This document shows positions 21,990 through 30,043 of a stretch of DNA of 36,562 bases, in pieces. Positions within the stretch are counted from its first letter, which is position 1. Every line of letters begins with the position of its first letter. Under the pieces are notes generated by a model. That model had not been told where the DNA came from and did not search any database. It saw only the letters and a list, made by a program, of their open reading frames with translations. Source of the stretch: Acidobacteriota bacterium. GTDB lineage: Bacteria; Acidobacteriota; Vicinamibacteria; Vicinamibacterales; Fen-181. The position numbers and the translations under genes were made by a program. Where the stretch lies: NCBI GenBank assembly GCA_003170135.1, contig PMZR01000099.1:7997-44558 (forward strand), in the 5' to 3' direction.

Positions 21990-24197
21990 ATGACGGTCAC
22001 CTACGACTACACGAAACGCACTTCATACACCGCCGACGTCGACCATCAGAAACGCGCGCATAAAGTCCTGATGGAAGTTCCGTTTACGCCGAGCCAGCCG
22101 CACCGCGGCTACACCAACCGCACGCTTCACGTCGACCTGGGCGCCATGAAGGTGACCGAGAAAGCGGTGACCGCGCAGATGAAGGACGTCTTCATCGGCG
22201 GCCGTGGCTTCGGCCTCTGGTACCTCTGGAACGCGATCACACCGACGACGAAGTGGAACGACCCGGAGAACGAGATCATCATCAGCCCAGGGCCGCTGGC
22301 GGGGAACACGCAGTACGCCGGCTCGGGCAAGTCGCTCGTCGTCACGCTCTCGCCGCTCACCGGCATCCCGATCGACAGCAACGTCGGCGGTTACTTCGGG
22401 CCGCTGATGAAGTTCTGCGGGTTCGACGCGCTGGAGATCCAGGGCAAGGCGCCGACCGACGTCGTGCTCGTCATCGACGGCCCGAAGGGCACGATCACGA
22501 TCGAGGCGGCACCGGAGGAGGAGTACGACAGCCACGTGGCGGCCGAGGTCTTCACGCACGAATACGCGGACGGCCCGAAGGACTTCGTGAACGTCGGCGT
22601 CGTCTCGGCGGGGCGCGGCGCGGATCACAGCCGCATCGGCTGCCTCAATTTCTCGTGGTGGGATCCGCGGCGCGGCGCCGCGCGGCTGAAGCAGGCGGGG
22701 CGCGGCGGCATCGGGCGGGTGTTCCGCGACAAGGGCCTGAAGGCGCTCATCGTCCACGGCTTCAAGCTGAAGTCCGACATGAACAACGCCGAGGACGTCG
22801 AGCGCACCGCGAAGGTCGGCCGGAAACTGGCGAAGGAAATCCACGACTTCGACGACCAGCAGTGCAAGATGCGCAAGATCGGCACGGCGCACCTGGTCGA
22901 GGTCATGGACGCGTACGACCTGCTGCCGACGCACAACTTCCAGTACGGCAAGCATCCCGACACGCCGAAGATCGCGTCGCCGGTCTGGGAGGCGCGCTTC
23001 ACGCAAGGCATCTTCGACGGCTGCTGGTACGGCTGCCACATGGCGTGTTCGAAGGGCGCCGACTGCCACCACGTGAAGACCGGTCCCTACGCAGGGCACT
23101 TCGTCACGGTGGACGGTCCCGAGTACGAGACGGCCGCCGGCCTCGGCTCGAACTGCGGCATCTTCGATCCGGAATGGATCCTCGAGTCGAACTTCTACTG
23201 CGACACGTACGGCATCGACACGATCTCGTTCGGCACCGCGTGCGCCTTCGCCATGGAGTGCTACCAGCGCGGCATCCTGAACACGGACCGCACGGGCGGT
23301 CTCGATCTGACGTGGGGCAACGGCGCGGCCCACGTCGAGCTGCTGCACCAGATGGCCCGCGGCGAAGGCTTCGGCCTCATTGTCGGCCAGGGCGTGAAGT
23401 ACATGCAGGAGCACTTCGCCGGCAAGGGCTGGGGCGACCTGGCGTTCCTGCGCGACATCGGGATGCAGGTGAAGGGCCTCGAGTACTCGCAGTACCAGTC
23501 GAAGGAATCGCTCGCGCAGCAGGGCGGCTACGCGCTCACCAACAAGGGCCCGCAGCACGACGAGGCGTGGCTCATCTTCATGGACATGGTGAACAACCAG
23601 ATCCCGACCTTCGAGGACAAGGCCGAGGCCCTGCACTACTTCCCGCTGTTCCGCACCTGGTTCGGCCTGATGGGCCTCTGCAAGCTGCCGTGGAACGACA
23701 TCGAACCGGCCGACAACGCCAAGCACGGGAAGGAAGCCGCGAAGGTGCCCGAGCACGTCGAGAACTACCTGGAGCTCTACCAGGGCATCACCGGCAAGAG
23801 GCTGACGAAGGACGGCGTGATCGCCCAATCCGAGGCGGTCTACAACTTCCAGCGCGTGTTCAACCTGCGCATGGGGCTGGGCGGACGCCAGAGCGACTGG
23901 CCGCCGTACCGGTCGGTGGGACCGGTCACGCCCGAGGAGTACGAGTCGCGCGCCGAGCGCTACGACAAGCAACTCCTGGATCTCATCGGCGTCGATCCGG
24001 CCGGCAAGACGACCGCCGAGAAGATCAAGCTGCACCGCGCCTGGCGCGAGGATCGGTACCGCCAGCTGTGCGACGCGGTCTACAAGCGCCGCGGCTGGAC
24101 CGACAACGGCATCCCGACGATCGCGACGCTGAAGAAGTTCAAGGTGGACTTTCCGGAAGTAGTGGCGGTCGTCAAGGCGGCAGGGGTGACGGAGTAG
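21990..24197 (+). CDS. Aldehyde:ferredoxin oxidoreductase family tungsto/molybdopterin enzyme
   Basis: A 735-residue cytosolic AOR-superfamily enzyme. These enzymes bind a bis-pterin tungsten (or molybdenum) cofactor and one [4Fe-4S] cluster and exchange electrons with ferredoxin, oxidising aldehydes or, in BamB, reducing benzoyl-CoA. The N-domain begins near residue 40 (HRGYTNRTLHVDL), with FIGGRGFGLWYLW and ISPGPLAGNTQYAGSGK following. Cluster cysteines are C345, C349 and C353 (CWYGCHMAC), with a fourth near 563 (LCKLPW). The C-x3-C-x3-C spacing differs from the C-x2-C-x3-C of classical AOR. GPEYET and AGLGSNCG are also present. An N-terminal extension of about 35 residues is longer than usual. 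AGGAGG lies 4 bases before ATG 21990. A sulfur carrier gene follows after an inserted cassette. The substrate is unknown. Confidence 0.9.
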   Translation: MTVTYDYTKRTSYTADVDHQKRAHKVLMEVPFTPSQPHRGYTNRTLHVDLGAMKVTEKAVTAQMKDVFIGGRGFGLWYLWNAITPTTKWNDPENEIIISPGPLAGNTQYAGSGKSLVVTLSPLTGIPIDSNVGGYFGPLMKFCGFDALEIQGKAPTDVVLVIDGPKGTITIEAAPEEEYDSHVAAEVFTHEYADGPKDFVNVGVVSAGRGADHSRIGCLNFSWWDPRRGAARLKQAGRGGIGRVFRDKGLKALIVHGFKLKSDMNNAEDVERTAKVGRKLAKEIHDFDDQQCKMRKIGTAHLVEVMDAYDLLPTHNFQYGKHPDTPKIASPVWEARFTQGIFDGCWYGCHMACSKGADCHHVKTGPYAGHFVTVDGPEYETAAGLGSNCGIFDPEWILESNFYCDTYGIDTISFGTACAFAMECYQRGILNTDRTGGLDLTWGNGAAHVELLHQMARGEGFGLIVGQGVKYMQEHFAGKGWGDLAFLRDIGMQVKGLEYSQYQSKESLAQQGGYALTNKGPQHDEAWLIFMDMVNNQIPTFEDKAEALHYFPLFRTWFGLMGLCKLPWNDIEPADNAKHGKEAAKVPEHVENYLELYQGITGKRLTKDGVIAQSEAVYNFQRVFNLRMGLGGRQSDWPPYRSVGPVTPEEYESRAERYDKQLLDLIGVDPAGKTTAEKIKLHRAWREDRYRQLCDAVYKRRGWTDNGIPTIATLKKFKVDFPEVVAVVKAAGVTE

Positions 24198-24201
24198 CCG
24201 C

Positions 24202-24676
24202 AGGAATCAGGAATCAGGAGTCGGGAGTCAGGATTCAGGAGCCGGAGTCCACGGAGACAATGATGACCGTGAAGAGCTTCCGTGACCTGGAGATCTGGCA
24301 GCGGACCATGGCTCTCGTCACTCGTTGTTATCGCCTGGCCGAAGGACTTCCGCGGTCGGAGGCCTTTGGCCTGGCGCTGCAGCTGCGACGCACCGCCGTT
24401 TCAGTCCCCTCGAACATCGCGGAGGGCCACGGCCGCTCCGCCACCGGGGAATACCTCCATCACCTGGCGATCGCGCACGGTTCGCTGATGGAACTCGAGA
24501 CTCAAGTCGAAATCGCGGGACGATTGGGATATGCGAAGGAGGACGTCGTCGCGGACATCTTCCGAGAGACGGGCGATCTCGGCCGGATGATTCACGGCTT
24601 GGCGCGCAGTCTAAAGGCGCGCCGCGACGCCTGAACTGGTCCGGTCCTGTTTCCTGGCTCCTGATTCCTGATTCCT
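24202..24676. mobile_element. Inverted-repeat-bounded cassette carrying an S23-type gene
   Basis: AGGAATCAGGAATCAGGAG at 24202-24220 has a perfect 19-bp inverted copy at 24658-24676. Both ends continue inward as AGGANTC-type heptamer units (left to about 24250, right from about 24642). The left end begins 4 bases after the AOR stop and the right end finishes 3 bases before the ATG of the ThiS-like gene, so the element fills the intergenic gap exactly. Its only gene encodes a four-helix-bundle protein. No transposase and no target-site duplication were identified. Confidence 0.6.
24260..24634 (+). CDS. Four-helix-bundle protein, S23/23S-rRNA-IVS type
   Basis: A 124-residue all-helical protein of the TIGR02436 type, first known from open reading frames inside intervening sequences of 23S rRNA genes and related in fold to the Avd accessory protein of diversity-generating retroelements. 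Hallmarks are FRDLEIWQRTMALV at the start, LRRTAVSVPSNIAEGHGR in the middle, and YLHHLAIAHGSLMELETQ with LGY before the last helix. The length is normal. ATG 24260 (or 24263) follows CGGAGA, which itself adjoins the heptamer array. It interrupts the AOR and ThiS-like gene pair and is enclosed by 19-bp inverted repeats. No reverse transcriptase or rRNA gene is nearby. The molecular function of stand-alone members is unknown. Confidence 0.9.
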   Translation: MMTVKSFRDLEIWQRTMALVTRCYRLAEGLPRSEAFGLALQLRRTAVSVPSNIAEGHGRSATGEYLHHLAIAHGSLMELETQVEIAGRLGYAKEDVVADIFRETGDLGRMIHGLARSLKARRDA

Positions 24677-24679
24677 ACG

Positions 24680-24877
24680 ATGATCACCGTCAACAACACC
24701 CCCATGCCGCACCGGCCGGGGATGACCGTGCAGGACATCCTCGACGAGCGGAACTACGTCTTCCGGATGCTGGCGGTCTCGGTGAACGGCCGGATCGTCG
24801 CGCGCAAGGACTACAAGACGACGATGGTGCCAGACGAGGCCGACGTGCAGGTCATCCACATGATCAGCGGTGGGTGA
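24680..24877 (+). CDS. ThiS/MoaD-like sulfur carrier protein
   Basis: A 65-residue ubiquitin-fold sulfur carrier ending in the required Gly-Gly (HMISGG). Such proteins are activated by a MoeB/ThiF-type enzyme and carry a C-terminal thiocarboxylate. MoaD-like members give sulfur to molybdopterin or tungstopterin. PMPHRPGMTVQDILDERNY and the VNGRIVARKDY segment fit ThiS-type members. Small carriers of this kind are found beside AOR genes, so a role in cofactor assembly for the AOR enzyme is likely. The start abuts the right inverted repeat of the S23 cassette and has no Shine-Dalgarno sequence, and the stop is followed at once by another heptamer-type repeat (24878). Confidence 0.85.
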   Translation: MITVNNTPMPHRPGMTVQDILDERNYVFRMLAVSVNGRIVARKDYKTTMVPDEADVQVIHMISGG

Positions 24878-25117
24878 TAGTCGTTGGTCTGGGTCGTTGG
24901 TCGTTTGTCCGTCGATGATCCACCGGCCAACCACCGACCTCGGACCTCGGACTCCGGACTCCGGACTTCCGTGGTCATTCCGCGCGCAGCACTGACGCCG
25001 GGTCCAGACGCGTTGCGCGCCGCGCGGGAATCCAGCCAGCCGCAAGCGTCACGATCGCGAGCGCAAGAACCACGCCGACATGGGTCAGCGCGTCAGTGGC
25101 CTGACGACCAACGACTA
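24878..25117. repeat. Second inverted-repeat-bounded interval with heptamers and permease relic
   Basis: TAGTCGTTGGTC at 24878-24889 has a perfect 12-bp inverted copy at 25106-25117. The left copy starts on the base after the ThiS-like stop codon. The right copy contains the stop codon of the minus-strand saccharopine-dehydrogenase-like gene. Between them lie further TCGTTGG-type units (to about 24905), a CGGACTC heptamer array (24935-24968) and the tail of an ADOP permease. No intact gene is present in these 240 bases. Confidence 0.75.
24975..25094 (-). pseudogene. C-terminal relic of a second ADOP/FtsX permease
   Basis: On the minus strand this encodes about 39 residues beginning DALTHVGVVLALAIVTLAA and ending WIPARRATRLDPASVLRAE with a TGA stop. 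This is the canonical last helix and tail of FtsX/MacB permeases (PARRATRxDPxxxLR). The rest of the gene is absent: upstream is the 3' end of the saccharopine-dehydrogenase-like gene. A heptamer array begins a few bases beyond the stop. The sequence differs from the relic at 17745, so two separate permease genes were lost. Confidence 0.75.
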
Positions 25118-26329
25118 CACAGTGGCCGCCGCGCGCACGTCGTCGATCTGCTCGGTGATGGCGAACCCGCGGCGCCGCGATTCCTCCACCACGCGCCGGC
25201 CCGACAGCGCGAGTTCCACCGGCACGACGCCGCGCGATGTTTCACCGCGCACCGCCACGATCGTCATGATTGACGCGTGCCAGCCGGTCAGGCGCTGCAT
25301 CGCGGTGAACCCGGTCGCCTCGTCGTAGCGGTCCACCAGATCGACGGTCGCACACGCCGGCCGGCCCTTGGTCTCGCCGACACACTTCACGCGCATCACG
25401 CAGATGTCGCGGACCAGGTCGCGGCTGATCTTCGGGCCGAGCAGCGCGTGGAAGAGATCCCTGGGCACGATCGTCGTGGCCCCGGGCGTCGGCCCTGTGC
25501 TCGTCTTCACCTCGATCGGGTCGAGACCGAGCAGGCCGAGGTCCGAGAATGCCTTGAACTGCGCGCAGTGGCCGCGGTAGCGCAGCGTCTTGTTCTCGAG
25601 CCGCCGGCGGAGCTTGCCCTGCAGCGTCCACGGCGAGGTGGAGAGGCCGCCGGAGGTGACGAACGCTTCGAGCCGGCCGATCGGCTGCGGAAAATCGACT
25701 TCCTCGAGATCCGCAAAACACGCCACCGGCGTGATCCGGCCGTCGCGCAGGAACATGGCGTGGCCGTCGTACTCGTTGGTCAGGCCGCCCATGGCGAACG
25801 TGCACGCGTAGTTCCAGGGCGGCTCGGGATCCTGCGGGAGGCCGCCGTCCCAGATGAACACGTCGCGGGGCACATCGACGAGCGACATCGCGTAGGTCGC
25901 GAGCGACACGTTCAGGCCCGGACCCATCCCGCAATCGGGCACGATTGTGATGCCGGCGCGCTCGGCATCCTCGGCCAACGCACGCTGCTGCCAGACGACG
26001 TCCGTGTTGCCGCCGAAGTCGGTCATGTGCACTTTCTTCTCAATCGCCAGCAGAGTGATGTCGACGTTGTAGAGGTAGTGCACCGAGCTGATGCACGCCG
26101 AGGCGCCATCCAAAGCCGTGGCGACCGTGCGCGTGTTCGCGACGTCGAGTTGCCGCGAGCGGGCAACCCGTCGGCCGAGCAGACGGTTCAGGCGCTCGGC
26201 GCCCGAGTCAGCCACCTTGCCGTCGATATCGCAGAGCAGGATGTCGTCGGCGTCGCCGAAGCGGCCGAGATCGTAGGCCGCGGCCAGACCCTGGCGGCCC
26301 GTGCCAAGCAGGACGTATCGGTACCCCAT
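25115..26329 (-). CDS. Saccharopine dehydrogenase family protein, lysine-6-dehydrogenase-like
   Basis: A 404-residue NAD(P)-dependent oxidoreductase of the saccharopine dehydrogenase-like family. ATG 26329 follows GGAGG with ideal spacing. The N-terminal Rossmann motif is GTGRQG (9-14) with DID marking the second strand's end. VHMTDFGGNTDVV and PDCGMGPGLNV are the segments that line the active site in lysine 6-dehydrogenases and carboxynorspermidine synthases. The exact substrate cannot be assigned; oxidative deamination of lysine or reduction of an imine are the likely options. The TAG stop lies inside a TCGTTGG-type repeat. It stands alone on the minus strand, convergent with the ThiS-like gene. 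Confidence 0.8.
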   Translation of the reverse strand: MGYRYVLLGTGRQGLAAAYDLGRFGDADDILLCDIDGKVADSGAERLNRLLGRRVARSRQLDVANTRTVATALDGASACISSVHYLYNVDITLLAIEKKVHMTDFGGNTDVVWQQRALAEDAERAGITIVPDCGMGPGLNVSLATYAMSLVDVPRDVFIWDGGLPQDPEPPWNYACTFAMGGLTNEYDGHAMFLRDGRITPVACFADLEEVDFPQPIGRLEAFVTSGGLSTSPWTLQGKLRRRLENKTLRYRGHCAQFKAFSDLGLLGLDPIEVKTSTGPTPGATTIVPRDLFHALLGPKISRDLVRDICVMRVKCVGETKGRPACATVDLVDRYDEATGFTAMQRLTGWHASIMTIVAVRGETSRGVVPVELALSGRRVVEESRRRGFAITEQIDDVRAAATV

Positions 26330-26621
26330 GATGAACCTCCGGAAGAGCGTGAAAAAAGGCTTACGGCTCAGGGCGTCGGGCTCAGGGCGTGACTCGGCTG
26401 ACGGCCGGGTCGCCTGGAGCATGCGCACGCGTGAAACGAAGCAGCGAAAAAAGATGAGGCCTAGCGGGTGAGAATCACAGACCGGCGCTGCGGGAGATGC
26501 CGCCGATCACGAGCGCGTGAAGCGCGAGGTATGCGAACCTGCGGGACATAGCGTGACGATAGCACAAACGCGACGGGGCGAACATCGAACGGACAACGAA
26601 GTGCGGCCGCCGCGACCAGGC
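26330..26621 (-). other. Leader and gap between two minus-strand genes
   Basis: This gap carries a 14-base direct repeat (two 7-base periods), CTCAGGGCGTCGGG and CTCAGGGCGTGACT, at 26367-26394, a short distance upstream of the saccharopine-dehydrogenase-like start. An open frame of 24 codons at 26549-26475 (MSRRFAYLALHALVIGGIS...) could be a tiny hydrophobic peptide, but it has no Shine-Dalgarno sequence and no recognised family, so it is not called as a gene. No terminator was found after the M14 gene ending at 26622. Confidence 0.35.
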
Positions 26622-29567
26622 CTACTTGCTGCGCTGGTCCAGGATCGCCCGCCAGTTGATGAGCGCGTTCCACAGCAGGCGATAATCCGAACGGTTCAGA
26701 TCGCGGTGCTGCGGATTGAAATTGAACGCGATGACACGGCCCTTCCCGGCCGGCAGATCGAGGATCGCGGGGCGGCCTTCGAGCGTGTCCTCTCCTTTCG
26801 CGCCTCCGCTGACGACCATCGGCGTCGCGGGCGCAGCCTTGTCGGGCACCGCGGGCCTGCCCTGGGCGGCGCCGGCGGGTTCCGCGCCCGCGGCCGGCGG
26901 CTCGTCGTCGCGTTCCTCCTTCGGCGGCCGCGATCCCCACTGCAGCACGATCCACGCGCGGTCGACGCGCCGGACGGTGTAGACCGGCGCCGAATCCCTG
27001 AAGACGGACGTCGCGTGCGGGTACCCATACGAGATCGGATGGTCCGGGCGATTGAAGGTGGCCACCAGTTCGACGCCGGGCGTCCAGACCGATGACGCGC
27101 CTGGCGCGGCCGACACGCCGCGTACGAGACCGCCCTCGAGCGGCAGCGCCGAACCGTTGCCCAGCGTGACGAGCAGGCCGCCTTCGTCCAGGAACTGCTG
27201 CAGGTGAGCGAGCCCCGTCCAGCCGATGCCGCCGGTGATGTCGTCGGATCCGTCCGGCTGCCCGTGGCTGGGGAACTGCGCGGTGCGCGTGTAGGCGAGC
27301 GGCCCGAACTTCGGATCGATGCCGTGGATCTGCTCGCGGAGCGCCAGGTCGGTGTTCGCGTAGAGAATCACGGCGTACTTCTGCTTCAGCCCGCCCGTCC
27401 TGATGTCATCGTCCCGAACATACGTGTACGGGATCTTCTGCCGGTCGAGCGTCAGGCGGACCCAGCCGACGTCCTGCGTGTCTGCCCACGTGTGCCACAG
27501 GGCCAGGCGCGGCAACGGCGCGTCGTGCCGGGGCACGTCCGGGACCGCGCTCGTCGCGTCAACGTCGAGCGCCAGCTCGCGCGCCACATCGGACAACGCC
27601 GCGGCAACGCCTTCCTGCGCAGGCACGATCCACGATCCCGCGGGGTACTGGACATCCCCGAGCGCGAACGGTTTCTCGGCGATCGACACGGCGTAGCGCG
27701 CCAGGCGCGCCCGCGCCGCCATCAACGCCTCCTGGCCGGTGTCGCGGACGATGAAGACGTCGCCCTGTCCACGGACGCGGCCCGTCACCTCGACGTCGCC
27801 GAGCACCGGTTCGACCGGGGCGCGCTTGACCGTCTCATCGTCGATGCGGACCGCGCGGAGGCCGTAGTGCACGGGCAGCGCCCAGGAGATGTCGTCGTAG
27901 GGCTGATACTCCGCGTCGGCGGGGAACTTCTGCGGCGCCAGCAGGTCGACGGCGTAGTTTCGATAGGGCTGATCGAGCCGCACGAGGAACGTGCCCGCCG
28001 GGAAGGCGCCTTCCTTCAACGCGACGTCCGAGGTGAGACGCGAGACCTCGAGGCCCTGGCTGCGCAGCAGGTCGATCATCTGCGCGACGCGGCGGCGGTC
28101 GCCCTGATCCGCCGGGATCGCGAAGGCGTAGGGCGCCTGCGTGAGGCCTTTCTGCCACGAGTTGTAGCCTTTGCGATAGAAGTTGCGCAGCATCTCCTTC
28201 CCGTTGCGCGCCGCGTAGGAGAGGATCGCGAGACAGCCCGTTTCCATGTAGTTCGTGTTATCGCGCAGCGACCAGGTGAACCTCGCGGGCGGCGGCAGCG
28301 GCCGGTACCATTCCTGACCGGTGACGGGACGCCCGAGATACTTGCGGTTCGTGATCGTCCGCGTCATGGTTTCGGCCGTCGCATTGCCGAAGGTCTCGTA
28401 CCCCCGGCCGATGGCGTTGTGATTGGTGGCGACCGACTCCATGTAGTGGTGGCCGAAGCCTTCGCCGAACGCCCACGTCCAGACGCCCGGCATGCCGAAC
28501 GCGGTGGCGGCGCGCACCTCCTCGAACGACATCTCCATGAACTCGCTGATCACGATCGGGTCGAGGTTCGGGTTCCAGGGCCCGGTGCCGTTCCAGGTTT
28601 CGAGCAGTGCGATCGACTCGTGCAGGTCGTGCACGACCGTGGGATGGTAGTCGTAGAACATGCGGTGCACGGCCCGGGTCGATTCGAGCGCCTTCTGATG
28701 CGTGTCGCGGTTGTTGTCGTGATAGACGTAGTGCCCCCAGTAGGGCGGCGAGACTTCGGGGAGGTTGTCGTAATCGGTGCGGCCCTTCAGGTACCGGTAG
28801 AACCATTCGACGAAGCGATCGCGCCCGTCGGGTTCGGACACCGGGTTGATGAGGACGAGCACGTTCTTGCGAATCGCCTGGATCATCGGCTGGTCGGACA
28901 CCGCCAGCCGGTAGGCCAGTTCCATCGCCATCTCGGGGCTGCCCGACTCGCTCGAGTGCAGGCCCGCGTTGAAGTAGTAGATCGGCCGCGCCGACGAGAT
29001 GATGCGCTCGGCCTCCTCGGGCGTCGTGCGTCGCGGGTCGGCGAGCGCGGAGGTGGCCGCTTTGAGCTTCGCGAGATCGCGCATGCCTTCGTCATCGGCG
29101 ATGGCCACGAGCAGGATGTCGCGGCCCTCGTCTGATCGGCCGATCGTCTCGACGCGCACGCGCGGCGTCGCTTTCGCCAGCGCCCGGAAGTAGCCGTAGA
29201 TCTCGGTCGTCTTTGACAAGTCGCCCGACGCGCCCACCACGTGCCCGAGCACGCGCGTCGGCGACGGCACAATCTTCGAGTCGGGCACGTAGGCGACCCA
29301 TGGGCTGATGAAGCGCGGATCGGTGGTGAAGCGCGCGATCGCTTCGATCGAGCCTGGTTCCGCCACGTCGGGCGCCGCAAGCGCGCCGTCGTCCGACGTC
29401 CGACGTCCGATGTCCGAAGTCTGCCCGCCCTGAGCGAGCGACGATGGCGGTCGCGAGTCGAAGGGCCCGCCGATGTCCGATGCCGGCTGACCCGGCTTCT
29501 GCTTTGCGAAGAGCGAAGGCGCCAGCACGACCGCCAGCGCACACACGAGCATCGTGAACCGCCGCAT
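26622..29567 (-). CDS. Large secreted M14-family zinc carboxypeptidase
   Basis: A 981-residue secreted metallopeptidase. ATG 29567 follows AAGGAG, and residues 1-21 are a signal peptide (LVCALAVVLAPSLFA). The M14 catalytic domain spans about 100-450: LHSSE gives ligands H204 and E207, NNRD lies at 285-288, and VVHDLHES (311-318) carries the third histidine. The long C-terminal half contains a domain resembling glutamine-amidotransferase-like folds (AVILYANTDL, LLVTLGNGSALPLEGG, RVIAFNFNPQHRD), as seen in other large acidobacterial M14 proteins. Between signal peptide and catalytic domain, residues 49-60 (QTSDIGRRTSDD) are encoded by an in-frame heptamer array. It likely degrades peptides in the periplasm or outside the cell. 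Confidence 0.88.
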   Translation of the reverse strand: MRRFTMLVCALAVVLAPSLFAKQKPGQPASDIGGPFDSRPPSSLAQGGQTSDIGRRTSDDGALAAPDVAEPGSIEAIARFTTDPRFISPWVAYVPDSKIVPSPTRVLGHVVGASGDLSKTTEIYGYFRALAKATPRVRVETIGRSDEGRDILLVAIADDEGMRDLAKLKAATSALADPRRTTPEEAERIISSARPIYYFNAGLHSSESGSPEMAMELAYRLAVSDQPMIQAIRKNVLVLINPVSEPDGRDRFVEWFYRYLKGRTDYDNLPEVSPPYWGHYVYHDNNRDTHQKALESTRAVHRMFYDYHPTVVHDLHESIALLETWNGTGPWNPNLDPIVISEFMEMSFEEVRAATAFGMPGVWTWAFGEGFGHHYMESVATNHNAIGRGYETFGNATAETMTRTITNRKYLGRPVTGQEWYRPLPPPARFTWSLRDNTNYMETGCLAILSYAARNGKEMLRNFYRKGYNSWQKGLTQAPYAFAIPADQGDRRRVAQMIDLLRSQGLEVSRLTSDVALKEGAFPAGTFLVRLDQPYRNYAVDLLAPQKFPADAEYQPYDDISWALPVHYGLRAVRIDDETVKRAPVEPVLGDVEVTGRVRGQGDVFIVRDTGQEALMAARARLARYAVSIAEKPFALGDVQYPAGSWIVPAQEGVAAALSDVARELALDVDATSAVPDVPRHDAPLPRLALWHTWADTQDVGWVRLTLDRQKIPYTYVRDDDIRTGGLKQKYAVILYANTDLALREQIHGIDPKFGPLAYTRTAQFPSHGQPDGSDDITGGIGWTGLAHLQQFLDEGGLLVTLGNGSALPLEGGLVRGVSAAPGASSVWTPGVELVATFNRPDHPISYGYPHATSVFRDSAPVYTVRRVDRAWIVLQWGSRPPKEERDDEPPAAGAEPAGAAQGRPAVPDKAAPATPMVVSGGAKGEDTLEGRPAILDLPAGKGRVIAFNFNPQHRDLNRSDYRLLWNALINWRAILDQRSK
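29391..29425. repeat. In-frame heptamer array in the large M14 peptidase gene
   Basis: Five 7-base units (GTCCGAC twice, GTCCGAT, GTCCGAA, GTCTGCC) lie within the coding sequence. Read on the minus strand they encode QTSDIGRRTSD in the spacer after the signal peptide. A further SDIG in the same spacer (residues 30-33) is encoded by a unit-like GATGTCCGATG near 29472. This is the second coding insertion of the same repeat type in the window. Confidence 0.85.
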
Positions 29568-30043
29568 CAGGATCTCCTTGCGGGGACGATTGTCCCGAGG
29601 GGTTCTTATATCAGAAAGCCGGGACCTTGGGCCTGGCTCCTCGCGTTGCGCCGTTTTTCGGATTTCGGTGTCCGGCTTGGCGCTACCCGCGCTTGCTCGA
29701 CCGCTACGCGCCGCGCCGGGAAAAACGGTGCAAGGCGCTCGTCGCGTTCCGGCCTCGCGCGCCGACTGCTCCGCACGGCTCGTTCGGTGCTGCGTCCGCT
29801 CCGTGTGCTGCGACCCGGAATCGTGGTCCCGTCGCGAGCACGGGCGCGGCGGCGGTCATCGACGAGCCTTGGAGGTCGCCGGCGGTCGAAGCCGGAAAGC
29901 GGCGTGGCGGCGCGGCGGTTTCCCCGGCGACCGACGGCTCGTCGAGGCCCGCGGCGGCGCCCGTGCTCGGTGGCCCGCCTGGCGATGGCCGCCCTCGCCC
30001 GCTCAACCTATCGAGCCGAGGCAACACGAAACGCGCGGGCCCC
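29568..30043. other. 476-bp gap with an interspersed intergenic repeat
   Basis: No gene is supported here. The stretch 29714 to about 29803 resembles 36244-36340: both open with CGCCGGGAAA, pass through a GCAAG-GCGCT-like segment and GTTCCG, and share an identical 21-base block (29766-29786 and 36308-36328) beginning CTGCTCCGCACGGCTCGTTC. The rest is very GC-rich and without recognisable coding homology. A promoter for the minus-strand M14 gene should lie near its right-hand start (29570-29650) but was not identified. Confidence 0.5.

Noticed and set aside
24260..24634. Four-helix-bundle gene considered as the Avd gene of a diversity-generating retroelement
   Set aside because: No reverse transcriptase, template/variable repeat pair or C-type lectin target gene was found nearby.
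26475..26549. 24-codon hydrophobic peptide on the minus strand
   Set aside because: There is no ribosome-binding site, no homology that can be recognised and frames of this length are expected by chance; it is noted only in the gap entry.
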